Made by a program: the position numbers and the translations under genes
Part shown: piece after piece, positions 36,958 through 48,599 of the stretch
Numbering within the stretch: position 1 is the stretch's first letter
Layout of the letters: each line of letters begins with the position of its first letter
DNA from: Clavelina lepadiformis
Taxonomy: Eukaryota > Chordata > Ascidiacea > Aplousobranchia > Clavelinidae
DNA: 64,000 bases
Reading direction: 5' to 3'
NCBI RefSeq assembly: GCF_947623445.1
Contig: NC_135248.1
Location: 2,534,977-2,598,976 of the forward strand
The notes under the pieces: generated by a model
What the model was told of the DNA's origin: nothing
The model's input: only the letters and a program-made list of their open reading frames with translations
The model's database searches: none

Positions 36958-37511
36958 CCCTATTCTAACTAGGCTTGGCTTCTCCCGCACACTGTCACAG
37001 CAAAACGTGGCGTACAGTTGCATTGTTAGCTGTAGAAACTTGAAATTTGGTGACTTTTCCTAAAAAATGTTCGGCTATCTGTCCATGTTTGTTTGATAAA
37101 GTTGGATTTTGTAATTTTTAAGATATTACGATATTTTCATAATTTTCCTCTGCTTTGCTCTGCTCTCGGCATTGAAGCGTATTACTCATTTACGCACCAA
37201 TAACTCGACTAACTATTCTCTTTCGTTCTCTTCTCGCGGTCAGCTGGTTTTCCGCACAGCGGGGACGCGGCATATCAAGAAGAATTTCTAGAAATGTGTC
37301 ACTTTTAGAAATACCTAATTTACACTAAATTGACTTTGTTTAGTTTTACAATTATGATGTATACAGGAAGCCAGATGATTTTTCTACTAACCTGTCAAAA
37401 TCCGATCAGTTTACGACGTATAGTTTTCTAGTAATTAACGATTGAAAATGTGTGTGCGGGGTCGGCCACACCTAGTTTTTTAGTAAACTCGCGAGCCTGG
37501 TTAGGATAGGG
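36958..37511. mobile_element. TTAA-flanked MITE (piggyBac-like), 554 bp, nested in the MULE
   Basis: It is bounded by TTAA at 36954-36957 and 37512-37515. The ends are imperfect inverted repeats, CCCTATTCTAACTAGGC and its counterpart CCCTATCCTAACCAGGC read from the other side. TTAA duplication with CCC-starting termini is typical of piggyBac elements. Removing it restores a MULE subrepeat (GCGTGATTAAATGTC). Its interior matches the interior of the element at 19440-20442. No transposase. Confidence 0.75.
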
Positions 37512-37628
37512 TTAAATGTCCTAGTGATTATGTGTCGCGTGATGAACTGTCCTAGTGATTATGTGTCGGTGATTAAGCGTCGCGTGATTAAGTGTCGCGT
37601 GATAAAGTGTCGGTACACCCTGGAAAGG

Positions 37629-38666
37629 GCACATTGTCAAAGCCGTTTAGAAAAAGGTAGAATGTGCTTTGTCCTAAGGTACAAACCGGTTTTTTCCAGA
37701 AAACAAGTAAGTCCTACAAGACGAAAAAGCTGAACTTGGTTATTTCAGTTTGTTTCATTTCAAAGAACGCTATTGAGACTAAAAACTCTCATACTGACAG
37801 TGAACAGTTTATCAGCTGACAGACACAGTGTAGTTTGAAAGGTTTTCATGCGTGAAATTCGAGAAAACATTTTGCTACATGATAACTAATTGAAGATCCT
37901 GAAAAGTATAGAAAAATAATTAAGATTAAAGATAACAAAAATGTAAAAGTAAAACAGCAAGAAAAATGATGACAAGTTGAGGGAAAATCATTTGTTTACT
38001 ATGCGACTGGTTACAGTTTTCGTCAATCGGTCACCGACATTTTGCCGTCACACAACACACAAAATTTAAAACCAAAGCTCAGTTAGTGTTATTATAAATA
38101 CATAAGTAGCCTTTACACAATACACATAAAAACAAATATACACAGTATATATATATATATATATACTGTGTATATAAACTACCCGCAATTTGTCTTAACA
38201 TTTTGTGTGTTATGCAAAGTGTAGGCGGTTGTGAAATAAATGGTAAGAAAAAAACGAACCGTAGCAGATATGACAGTCAAAAAAAGCGCGTTGGTAGATC
38301 TCGTTATTCTAGAATGAGAGGCAAGTGCCGTAATAAGTTAACTTGAAAGTAATAAAAGGCGCTTAGTAAGTTCACTTGAAAATTCATATTCATGAGTATT
38401 TATTAGAACCAAACATTTCGCTCCAAAAGTCTACCGCAAAACGTCGCAAATTTACCACTCACTGTAAGCTGGGTGTTGAGAGTTTTGACGCTTCAATGTA
38501 AAATCGACTTGCATGCCCAACTCCGAATGAAGTATGGATTGTTGGGTAGCCTACTCAATAGTACATCATGTGTATAGACAGCACGGATCAATATATTTTA
38601 TTCCTTTCTCTTCTGCTCTCCCAAACCCACAGTAACCTCCCATCAGGAGAATCCAGAACTCTAAAT
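37629..38666. other. intergenic, homologous to flanks of copies B-D
   Basis: Diverged at scattered positions from 46120-47159. No gene seen. Contains the TA palindrome listed next. Confidence 0.4.
38140..38171. repeat. (TA)n palindrome ACACAGTA...TACTGTGT
   Basis: An alternating TA run inside a perfect inverted flank. It is longer in the recent copies: 46624-46663, 55117-55156 and 63613-63652 (40 bp versus 32 bp here). Confidence 0.9.
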
Positions 38667-39182
38667 CATAGGTCGGCAACCCGCGGCTCTTTCATCTCTG
38701 TGCTCTGGTTCCCGCCACTCAGAGCCAATGAGCTCATTTAAGAAAACTTAATGTGAATAAATAATGGTGTTTATTAGTGTCACGATGTAATAACTTAATG
38801 CGTTTGTCTGATTATTATTCAGATTGTTTTATGGTGATGTGGAAAATCTTATATAAACACTACCCAGTGGTTTTCGCGGGCATAATACGCATGACTGCTT
38901 GCCACTCACGTGATCCTAAGTTTGTTTTTGTTCGAGGTCGCATGTCTTGGATATTGGTCTTTGTTTGATGACTCTGCGGATGTTCATCGTTGTAGTGAGA
39001 GTTTTTTTAGGGTAACTACTGAAGATTTTATCTGTAACTGTAAAGCATTGGTTCGAATTATACATGTAGCGTTAGGTTTTTTGTTTTAAGTAGTCAATTA
39101 GGTGTTGTGGATCTGAGTAGGCTTTAGTTTGGCGGAAACGAAACCAAATGGCTCTTTCAATGCTAAAGGTTGCCGACCCGTG
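38667..39182. mobile_element. hAT-like MITE, 516 bp (between A and B)
   Basis: The left end CATAGGTCGGCAACC and the right end GGTTGCCGACCCGTG form imperfect inverted repeats of the widespread hAT type (GGTCGGCAACC). GGCTCTTTCA recurs next to both ends. The flanks are only partly alike (CTAAA core). The boundary between the diverged part and the perfectly repeated part of the array falls inside it, at about 39095. Confidence 0.75.
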
Positions 39183-39953
39183 ACTAAACAATTCGCGTTT
39201 GACCACATTTTCTACTTTGTTCTCCGGGATACCCAGATTACTCACCTAAAGTAATTCATGGTCGAACCGTTGATATTTTACCGCTTGGTATAGCAAGCAT
39301 GACTTGTTTTGCAAGTTTTTTTAGGCATTCTGGTGACTTCATCATACCATCCTAGTTAGTAATGTGACGGTTACGTCACGAGTCACGAGTTGTTTTCGAA
39401 ATGCTGGAGTTTTATTTTGGCATCTTGCAATTCAGTTGTTGATCGGACTTGAATTCTCTTCTAATGACGTTCAGATAAATTACCTCGCTTGATCTGGTGT
39501 GCCATATATATACTGTTGTCATGTTTGCAATTATTCCTTTACGTATCGATTTCACTGGTTACTACTGCGCAATGTAACATTCAGTCAGCTTTGCCCGAAG
39601 GTGAAAGCCTTTGTGTCTAATAATAAATAAAAATGGGAACTTTATCATTTAGTAATATGCATAGACAGAATTTAAGCAACTAACAGCATAGTCACGCCGT
39701 TTGAGAAATGAGAACTCATATCGTTGAAGAAGAAGTAAAACAAGTTATTACCATCAACCGTCCTCGCTCATACTATAGTAATAGTCGTCAGTGTACGCGG
39801 TCTTTATGGCGAATATGTTTGTTGTGTAATACTTCACACAAGTAATACAGCAACGAAAATACTTATTTGTCATAGGAAATCGCAATTTGAAGAAGTAAGG
39901 GTAAGTTAAGGGCTTTAATTTTTAGAGAATGGCGTATTGCAGTGTTGTTCTAT

Positions 39954-40106
39954 TCATCTGGTATAAGTTATACCATGAACACTTTTTAGAAATTCTGATT
40001 CTGAAACATCCACTTTCAAGCGCAATTTATTGGTAAATGTCCAAGCTTCATGACCATAGATGGAAATTGGAAGAAAAACTGATTTAAAAAATGAGAGCTT
40101 AGCGGA
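39954..40106 (-). pseudogene. LINE reverse-transcriptase C-terminal fragment (unit 1)
   Basis: The minus-strand frame contains FFKSVFLPISIYGHEAWTFT, then NKLRLKVDVSESEFLKSVHGIT. This is the classic thumb/C-terminal block of non-LTR reverse transcriptases (YG-x-E-x-WTL...KLR...E..FLR...G). Only 50 codons remain. Dead fragment; clade not resolved. Confidence 0.75.
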
Positions 40107-40108
40107 TA

Positions 40109-40363
40109 TTAGAAAGGCCTCGCTTGTTGAAGTTCACGTATGACTGCACTTGCTTTTAAATTCAATCTTTGGTCGATCATGAGTTGCGTTACCAGGCGTT
40201 TGACTCCCACCTGCTTCGGTGTTTCTCCGCAGACTTGAAAAGAAAACCAATGAAAACCGAGTAAGGGTTTCAAGAGATTAAATTCCTCGGTTTTCTTTAC
40301 GATTATTTTTATCTCGAAATGAACAATCGCAAATAAACAAAGATCTCTGGCAACCACATTCAC
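40109..40363 (-). other. 84-codon open frame, unrecognised (also 48602-48856 and 57095-57349)
   Basis: The C-terminal half (ETPKQVGVKRLVTQLMIDQR...VIRELQQARPF) looks protein-like and is preceded by a possible acceptor (TTCTTTTCAAG|TC). It ends 2 bp before the LINE fragment but in another frame. It could be an exon relic or chance. No function assigned. Confidence 0.25.
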
Positions 40364-41236
40364 AGTGGACGGTGACTTGCAACTGTTTAATGTCTATTTT
40401 TCAAACAGAAACAACCTTTAGAACGTTTGTACCGCAGTTTAATGGCTATTATAATACTATTTAATGGTTGCTGTCAATATCATACTTGTGCAACGCTCTC
40501 CAAAGTTAAATTCGAAGCACTCAATGTTACGTTTTTAGGGTCAGAAAAGCATACGTAGGTATTTTTGCGTATTCCTAAAAAGTTTGCAAATCTGGGAAAA
40601 AAATCGTTAAGAATAGAACATGTTGTCCAAAAATAGAATAAAAAGCATTCGTTGTTAAATTTAGTAAACTTACCTACCCAAGCATAACTAGGCCAGCACA
40701 GAACACGAAAGCAAACAATAATATATGTGAGTTTAAACAGTGCATTAAACCTTTAATTTTAAATCCATTTTTCTAATTTCAACTTAGAAAAACGTCTGTT
40801 GGTTAAAATGTGATTATCAGGATCAGCAAAGAAGAAAATAAAGCAAATAAATGACTCAAAATTTATACATATCGAATATTATTACGCAAATGAGTAACTT
40901 TTTGGTTACTAGTTACTGGAATTTTTCGAGTACTGTGTTATATTTTAATTTGGTAAATAAGTTAATTAACGCATGACAGTGACGTCAGTACGACAAAGCA
41001 AATTCACAGTACACTGGTAGTAGCCGCATAAGATATACGTCACATTTATCTACCTGTCTCAGAGACATAATGTATTTGTTAAAGTCTTCGACCTTTTGAA
41101 ATTGCTCCAGGGTAATACTTTAAATTATTTTACTCGACACTATATCGCTTAACAAAGTGGTCAAGTCTATATGCAATATAGTACTTATATTTTTTAAATA
41201 TTGCAATGCCTGTTTTTTAATGTTGCAGTTTAAATA

Positions 41237-42040
41237 AGGTACCTGTACCGAATAAGATCCAGTCCCTAATAAGGCCCATTGCTCATATTTCGCAAACCCG
41301 TGCAAATAAATGAAAGATTTTGTCCCTACATAAAAACTAGTATAAATTCATGATGGTTTACCAGATTTCATCCTTGTCACGTGATCAACCGATTCGCTAG
41401 AGCACAACAAAAATTTGATATTTGCAGTTAAGATGGTTTTGTTAATTTAGAAAAAAAAGTAAGTAAGAATTTGGCCGGTTAAATGAACTGTTGTCAGCCG
41501 GCTGAAGTTTTCATGTAACAACCAACTTAGTATTGAAAAGGATAATGCACTTTTTTTTGCAAAAATTTTTCTGATGATAAAAATGTGACATTTTTTTGGT
41601 GGATGCCACATGCGCCTAATAAGGCCCATACAAGATGCTTGGCTAATTGATGTCCAGACTTCAAGAGTGGTTCCAGTCATCAGTTGGCAAATTGTTGCAG
41701 TTACTTTGATGCGCCCAGTGGAATCTTTTTAAATGTTTGTACAACTTAAAATGTGAAATTTCTAATAATGTTATATGTTGTCTATTACTTTGTTTTGAAT
41801 CAAAATACTCACAAAATTGGTGGGCCTTATTAGGAGCCTATGCTCCTAATAAGGCCCATTTTTTGGAATTTTTAATTTCTTTATAAGAATTTTTTGGAGG
41901 GTTGTCAGGTAATGTGGTTTTAATATGTTGTAGTCCTATACCCTCACTAATAGAATACGATTCTTCAGTCTATTCTCATTTATGGTTCTTGAGTTATTTT
42001 CAAAAAAGTGTTAGGTGGGCCTTATTCGGTACAGGTACCT
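41237..42040. mobile_element. 804-bp inverted-repeat element with TA target duplication (unit 1)
   Basis: The ends are a perfect 20-bp inverted repeat, AGGTACCTGTACCGAATAAG, flanked by TA (41235-41236 and 42041-42042). Copy A has the empty site (GTTTAAACAATAGGAC at about 33321) upstream of its collectin. The interior repeats CCTAATAAGGCCCAT and holds the long palindrome GGGCCTTATTAGGAGC/GCTCCTAATAAGGCCC (about 41823-41858). A 77-codon minus-strand frame has no recognisable transposase domain. Probably a Tc1/mariner-type non-autonomous element. Confidence 0.85.
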
Positions 42041-42179
42041 TAATAGGACTATTTGTACCAAAAACCACGTCATAAGTGCCCGCAAAAATATCGTTTATGT
42101 TGTTTTTATTTTCAATGTTCAACCTTAAGTCTATTTTCTAATAGATTAAGTCATTGTTCTGAAAAGTAATCACTAAGAC

Positions 42180-45040
42180 ATGATGATGATGCTTGTATGC
42201 TTCTTATTTGTCACCGCATCACTTGTAAACGGACAAGATTACTTGACTTGCTTGAGAAACAGTGACGCATTTGCTGGTATCAACCCTCAAGACACAGTAT
42301 CCAACATTCGGGGCCCGCCAGGTTACCCTGGTAAACGGGGAAGTCCAGGTGACAGGGGTCTACAAGGTGACAAAGGTTCCAAGGGTGAACCCGGATCATC
42401 CGACCGTGAAGAAATTAGACGCTTAAGAGGTGTGCGTTAGATCATACACTGACGTAGTGAATTGAACTGTTTCAATTTTCTCCTGATTTTATTTGCAATA
42501 CATTATGTGGTCATACTTGTAAGCTTTCAAAAATCATGTGACAATTTTGTTAGTTATGAATGTTTTATGCAGCTGATTTGCTTTTCAGAAACCCAAGCTC
42601 TTATAAATATCGCCATAAGACCACTTCAGGACAAAATATCACGCCTGTGTCAAGGTTTGGTGCCGTTGTTAATAATAATGTTTTCTTTGATATGATCTTA
42701 TCGAGTTTTTAGATTTGTTAAAAAATAACCTGACTTTTTTCATCCTATCAGAAGTGGTATACCGACACTTAATCACGCGACACTTAATCACTCGACACTT
42801 AATCACCGACACATAATCACTAGAACATTTAATCACGCGACACATAATCACTTGGATGCGACAGCACTTGGACAGCGCCTTTGTCTATACTCTATAGCCT
42901 GTCTATACCGTCTTTGTTCTTTCAACTGTACACAGTACATTTTGAACTTGTTCCCGGTCTTATTTCTGCAGCAGTTTACTGCCTCGTTCAAAATAAAACG
43001 CGAGCAACCTACGATCGCTTCCTTGATGCAATTAAAACAATGATCCCCACTGCTGCACCGGAATGCGTTTTGCTCGATTTTGAGACTGCCGCAGTAAGTG
43101 CTTTCCGCACAGCATTTCCTACTGCAAATGTTAGGAGTTGTTATTTTCACCTTACACAAAGCGTCCTGCGCAAAGTTAATGAAATTGGCATGAAATGTGA
43201 CTACGAGTCTGATGAGTGATGACGAATTAAGAACAGCTGATAGGTGTTTACCAGCCTTAGCCATGGTCCCTTCCTCTGACGTAGTCGAGTCATTTCTGAT
43301 CTTAGCTGATAGCATGCCCGATCACGAGAAGATGCCTGAGCTGCTTTCGTATTTCGAACACACATATATCAGAGGCAGACGACATCCGGGACGTGGTGAA
43401 AATTACGGCTCAGCCATCTTTCCAATCGAAAGTTGGAATCATTACGAAGCCGGGGCAGGTTGCATTGCAAGAACCACAAATGCAGTCGAAGGTTGGCATT
43501 TTGGTCTCGAAGTGCTTTTTCAATGCCACCACCCGACATTGTGGACTTTCATACAGGGAATTGAAAAAGACATTCAAATGCAACGTGCAAAGTTTCTGCA
43601 AGGAATTGCTGGTACTCAACCTTCTATTCCAATACGGTACAAGGCACTGAAACTGCGCGTGCAAAACACAGTTGACCGTTATCTGTCAAGAGATTTTAGT
43701 TTATCTTCGTGCAGTTGCTTACATTTCCCATGCATGACATTGTTACCGAGTGTGTACCGTAGCCTTATCTGCGCAAGCAATGTTTAATCATTTTAACAAG
43801 TTCTTTTCAGGTTTATATTTGTTTTTTCGTGTGTAGACATGCAATTTTCGATACTGTAAATGTGTGATTAAATGTCCGAGTGATTAGGCCTATGTGTCGG
43901 TGATTAAGTGTCGCGTGATTAAGTGTCACCAAACCATCAGAAGTAATATCGCCATAAGACCACTTCAGGACAAAATATCACGCCTGTGCCAAGGTTTGAT
44001 GCCGTTGTTAATAATGATGTTTCTTTGATATGATCTTATCGAGTTATTAGATTTGTTAAAAAAGAACCCCACTTTTTTCATCCTATCAGAAGTAACGCCA
44101 TGCGAGCAAAGTTGTTTTGTTTGACTGTGTTTTCGCTGTTTTCTGCGCACGTACGAAAATTCTCCTGCTGGTCGGCTACATTCTGCCCTTTCACGCTTTA
44201 GATTTAAATTCATTTAAAATAAATTCAACAGGATGTTATGAAAGCCATTATAACTGGCGTTGAAAAGTACGTAGTTCAGACCGAAAATGCTAGTTCTTGA
44301 CTATCCCTTGGAAGCTTGTAGTATCAACCATGCTCAGAAATCAGGAACGTATCTGAAAGTCTTTAGTCGGCCTATACTAAGCTAATAAAAAATTGAAAAT
44401 TTGTTATTTAACTCGTTTCTTCTTTGTACTTCTTCCTAAATGATATACTATGCTTATCAATGCTGACACTGGCAGTTTCTTATTGGATTAATTACTTTTT
44501 ACAACTACTTCTTTCCAAGTTGCTGAAAGTGGTTGGTATACGCCGTTTAACGGATATCAATATCGCCTTACTGAAACTGAACAAAACTGGCAAGAAAGTC
44601 GACGTTTGTGCCAAGCAATGGGCGGTGATCTGGCCGCTGTTGGAATGAGGAACGTCGTCATTCGAAGGTTAGAAGTGGAATAAAACTGTCACATAAATGA
44701 AATATTACCACAACCACGTCCAGAAATGTGCATCACTGTAATGGCAGAAGACAACGAAGTAACGTTTTTTTGCAGGAAACTTCTCACCGAAGTATTTAAA
44801 TTTGTCCAAAATGTGTGGATAGGACTGAATGACATTTCCCGAGAAGGACAGTGGATGTGGATAGACGGTGTACAAGCGGCTGAAGGAAACGTCAACTGGT
44901 TAGCTGGTGAACCAAACAATTCAGGAGATGAAGATTGTGCTGTGGTGAATGTGCCTGGCCACAACGGTGCAGTCGATTATCCATGTTCCTGGACCAAAAT
45001 CGCTTTATGTGAAAAAATTGTCACAGACACTTGTCAGTAA
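42180..45040 (+). CDS. collectin-like lectin, copy B
   Basis: Proposed exons: 42180-42429, 42589-42654, 44090-44113 (short, least certain), 44520-44667 and 44776-45040; frame is kept, giving 250 residues. Four leading Met codons, signal peptide, collagen from GPPGYPGKRG to GEPG, neck ETQALINIAIRPLQDKI, then a C-type lectin domain with WIGLND, EPNNSGDEDCAVV and YPCSWTKIALCEK. EPN is kept and WND is AVD, as in copy A. The ancestral neck acceptor (GCAG|CTGATTTG) is present, but a 1-bp insertion makes it out of frame; TTTTCAG|AAACC 16 bp downstream restores frame and costs five residues. The next intron carries a 1180-bp Mutator-like element and a partial neck-exon duplicate, lengthening the gene from 1.6 to 2.9 kb. 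A secreted mannose-type lectin is the likely product. Confidence 0.8.
42756..43935. mobile_element. Mutator-like element in the collectin B intron, 1180 bp
   Basis: It is flanked by ATCAGAAGT at 42747-42755 and 43936-43944 (9 bp, perfect). The ends are GGTATACCGACAC and, inverted, GGTTTGGTGACAC, each followed by tandem CGACACTTAATCACG-type units. It carries a broken transposase in the gene's orientation. Copy A lacks it. Confidence 0.93.
42881..43787 (+). pseudogene. MULE transposase, truncated and frameshifted (unit 1)
   Basis: Two overlapping frames. The first (42881-43219) has NKTRATYDRFLDAIKTMIP, LLDFETAAVSAFRTAFPTA and CYFHLTQSVLRKVNEIGM, the MULE catalytic core around the second Asp. 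The second (43197-43787) has WNHYEAGAGCIARTTNAVEGW and CHHPTLWTFIQGIEKDI, the conserved MULE C-terminal region. The N-terminus with the first catalytic Asp and any FLYWCH finger are missing. Frames break near 43205 and again in the last 30 codons. Not functional. Confidence 0.9.
43945..44093. repeat. duplicate of the collectin neck exon and its downstream intron (unit 1)
   Basis: 149 bp repeating 42606-42755 with a few changes. It starts within the neck exon, so the copy has no intact acceptor and the available phase meets TAA early. The MULE lies exactly between the two copies. The duplicate ends with the intact acceptor region of the next exon. Confidence 0.88.
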
Positions 45041-47159
45041 GAGTTTGTGCAAAACTTGTGTCGTCTGCTTTTGATTGCAAAATTCCGTTTGCTGTCATCC
45101 ATCTGAGTATTACGTCATTACGTATAATCTTCCAGTGAACGCTTTAAAAACACGGATAAACTTGTAAAAATAAAACTATAAATAAACTACCTAACACGAA
45201 GCAGAGGTGATTAATAGCAGAATGCACGTAAAACATTTTATTCGACTCTGTTTAACTTGCATGTATGTTTTCTACGACGTCCTGCATTCATCAGCAGCGT
45301 TAAAGTTGGAATGATGTAAATAACGGAAATTAATCAATAAACAACAACAACAATGTTTTAACAAGATAAAGAATATCATTGCTTCTCAGCCGGTGAGTCG
45401 CAAAGCTTTTTCAGGTGGGCCACGTAGATTGCTGAAATGTTTCTTTGCAAAACTGCAATATCTGTACCGCAAATGGGCGCCACCCACCGGCGGACCCAGC
45501 AACAACTAATATTGCACACAAAAAAAGACAATTGAAGTATGGACAAGTGTTCAGTCGAGTCGTTGCAGTGAACGATAGCGTAATACGCGGACTAATTTGA
45601 ATGCTGCAGACCCAACGGTTCATAAGATTTCACCTACGCATGAAATTGCAGAGATGATTGCAAAATTAACATGAGGTATCATATAAGTATATAATCGTTT
45701 TCCCTCAATGCCAACACAGTTACAACAAAAACAAAAAAAGAAAATAAGCATTAATGCTGGTTATGCAAAAGCACATGACGAAGGTGTTAAACTGCTTACT
45801 TATCAATAATGCAATTCTTTGGGTTGATTTGAACGGTATGACTTCGCTTTACATGTATATTTACTACAGAAATGGCTGCAAGAACAAGAGTTATAATGAT
45901 GCAACACTGCCCAATAAATGCGATCGTAAACATACACCGCAAAGTTAAGATTATTATCATTCCCATAATTTTGTGTGTCATTGTAAACGCTGTACTATTA
46001 TTTGGTTCAAAAGTAGTGGATGGTTGTTGTTTTGCACCGACTGGTAATAGGATCGCGGGTTGTTAATACGTCAACAGTAGCAATCGTACACAACAACGCA
46101 AGGCTTGAAAGGGAACATTGTGAAAGCCGTTTAGAAAAAGGTACAATGTGCTTTGTCCTAAGGTGCAAATCGATTTTTTCCAGAAAACAAAGTAAGTCCT
46201 ACAGGACAAAAAGCCAAACTTCGTTATTTCAGTTTGTTTCATTTCAAAGAACGCTATTGAGACTAAAAACTCTGATACTGACAGTGAACGGTTTATCAGC
46301 TTACAGAAACAGTGTAGTTTGAAAAGTTTTCATGCGTGAAATTTGAGAAAACATTTTGCAACATGTTAATTGATTGAAGATCCTGAAAAGTATAGAAAAT
46401 TAATTAAGATTAAAGATAACAAAAATGTAAAAGTAAAACAGCAAGAAAAATGATGACAAGTTGAGGGAAAATCATTTGTTTACTACGCGACTGGTTACAG
46501 TTTTCGTGAATCGGTCACCGACATTTTGCCGTCACACAACACACAAAATTTAAAACCAAAGCTCAGTTAGTGTTATCATAAATACATAAGTAGCCTTTAC
46601 ACAATACACATAAAAACAAATATACACAGTATATATATATATATATATATATATATACTGTGTAATGTGTATATAAACTACCCGCAATTTGTCTTAACAT
46701 TTTGTGTGTTATGCAAAGTGTAGTCGGTTGTGAAATAAATGGTAAGAAAAAAACGAACCGTAGCAGATATGACAGATAAATAAGCGCGTTGGTAGATCTC
46801 GTTATTTTAGAATGAGAGGCAAGTGCCGTAATAAGTTAACTTGAAAGTAATAAAAGGCTTTGTGTAAGTTCACTTGAAAATTTATGTTCATGAGTATTTA
46901 TAAGAACCAAGCATTTAGCTCCAAAAGTCTGCCGCAAAATGTCGCAAATTTACCACTCACTGTAAACTGGGTGTTGAGAATTTTGACGCTTCAATGTAAA
47001 ATCGACTTGCATGCCCAACTCCGAATGAAGTATGGATTGTTGGGTACTCAATAGTACATCATGTGTATAGACAGCACGGATCAATATATTTTGTTCCTTT
47101 TTCTTCTGCTCTCCCAAACCCACAGTAACCTCCCATCAGGAGAATCCAGAAGTCTAAAC

Positions 47160-47675
47160 CATAGGTCGGCAACCAGCGGCTCTTTCATCTCTGTGCTCTG
47201 GTTCCCGCCACTCAGAGCCAATGAGCTGATTTAGGAAAACTTAATGTGATTAGCTAATGGTGGTTATTAGTGTCACGATGTAATAACTTAATGCGTTTGT
47301 CTGATTATTATTCAGATTGTTTTATGGTGATGTGGAAAATCTTATATAAACACTACCCAGTGGTTTTCGCGGGCATACAACGCATGACTGCTTGCCACTC
47401 ACGTGATCCTAAGTTTGTTTTTGTTCGAGGTCGCATGACTTGGATATTGGTCTTTGTTTGATGACTCTGCGGATGTTCATCGTTGTAGTGAGAATTTTGT
47501 GAGGTTAACTACTGAAGTTTTTACGTCTAACTGTAAAGCATTGGTTCGAATTATACATATAGCGTTAGGTTTTTTGTTTTAAGTATCCAATTAGGTGTTG
47601 TGGATCTGAGTAGGCTTTAGTTTGGCGGAAACGAAACCAAATGGCTCTTTCAATGCTAAAGGTTGCCGACCCGTG
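47160..47675. mobile_element. hAT-like MITE (between B and C)
   Basis: Counterpart of 38667-39182. The left part differs from that copy at several positions; the right part is identical. Confidence 0.75.
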
Positions 47676-48446
47676 ACTAAACAATTCGCGTTTGACCACA
47701 TTTTCTACTTTGTTCTCCGGGATACCCAGATTACTCACCTAAAGTAATTCATGGTCGAACCGTTGATATTTTACCGCTTGGTATAGCAAGCATGACTTGT
47801 TTTGCAAGTTTTTTTAGGCATTCTGGTGACTTCATCATACCATCCTAGTTAGTAATGTGACGGTTACGTCACGAGTCACGAGTTGTTTTCGAAATGCTGG
47901 AGTTTTATTTTGGCATCTTGCAATTCAGTTGTTGATCGGACTTGAATTCTCTTCTAATGACGTTCAGATAAATTACCTCGCTTGATCTGGTGTGCCATAT
48001 ATATACTGTTGTCATGTTTGCAATTATTCCTTTACGTATCGATTTCACTGGTTACTACTGCGCAATGTAACATTCAGTCAGCTTTGCCCGAAGGTGAAAG
48101 CCTTTGTGTCTAATAATAAATAAAAATGGGAACTTTATCATTTAGTAATATGCATAGACAGAATTTAAGCAACTAACAGCATAGTCACGCCGTTTGAGAA
48201 ATGAGAACTCATATCGTTGAAGAAGAAGTAAAACAAGTTATTACCATCAACCGTCCTCGCTCATACTATAGTAATAGTCGTCAGTGTACGCGGTCTTTAT
48301 GGCGAATATGTTTGTTGTGTAATACTTCACACAAGTAATACAGCAACGAAAATACTTATTTGTCATAGGAAATCGCAATTTGAAGAAGTAAGGGTAAGTT
48401 AAGGGCTTTAATTTTTAGAGAATGGCGTATTGCAGTGTTGTTCTAT

Positions 48447-48599
48447 TCATCTGGTATAAGTTATACCATGAACACTTTTTAGAAATTCTGATTCTGAAAC
48501 ATCCACTTTCAAGCGCAATTTATTGGTAAATGTCCAAGCTTCATGACCATAGATGGAAATTGGAAGAAAAACTGATTTAAAAAATGAGAGCTTAGCGGA
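48447..48599 (-). pseudogene. LINE reverse-transcriptase fragment (unit 2)
   Basis: Copy of 39954-40106 in the second tandem unit, same sequence. Confidence 0.75.

Larger units (their letters stand above)
36080..37619. mobile_element. Mutator-like element downstream of collectin A, 1540 bp, with a nested MITE
   Basis: It is flanked by CTGGAAAGG at 36071-36079 and 37620-37628. Copies B-D have the empty site (CTTGAAAGG at about 46107). The ends begin GTTTGGTGACAC and GGTGTACCGACAC (inverted), followed by tandem CGACACTTAATCACG units. The left part carries a minus-strand transposase C-terminus. An extra internal TIR-like block lies at about 36896-36955, and a TTAA-flanked MITE is nested at 36958-37511. 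Confidence 0.88.
39095..47587. repeat. 8493-bp tandem unit, copy 1 (carries collectin B)
   Basis: From about 39095 onward the sequence repeats with a period of 8493 bp. Position 39121 matches 47614 and so on through the unit. The single difference I found against the next unit is A at 41465 versus G at 49958. The phase of the unit is arbitrary; the start is placed where identity with the A flank begins. Confidence 0.92.

Noticed and set aside
42848-43315. 155-codon minus-strand frame (and its two copies)
   Set aside because: It lies antisense to the MULE transposase and shows no domain; a shadow.
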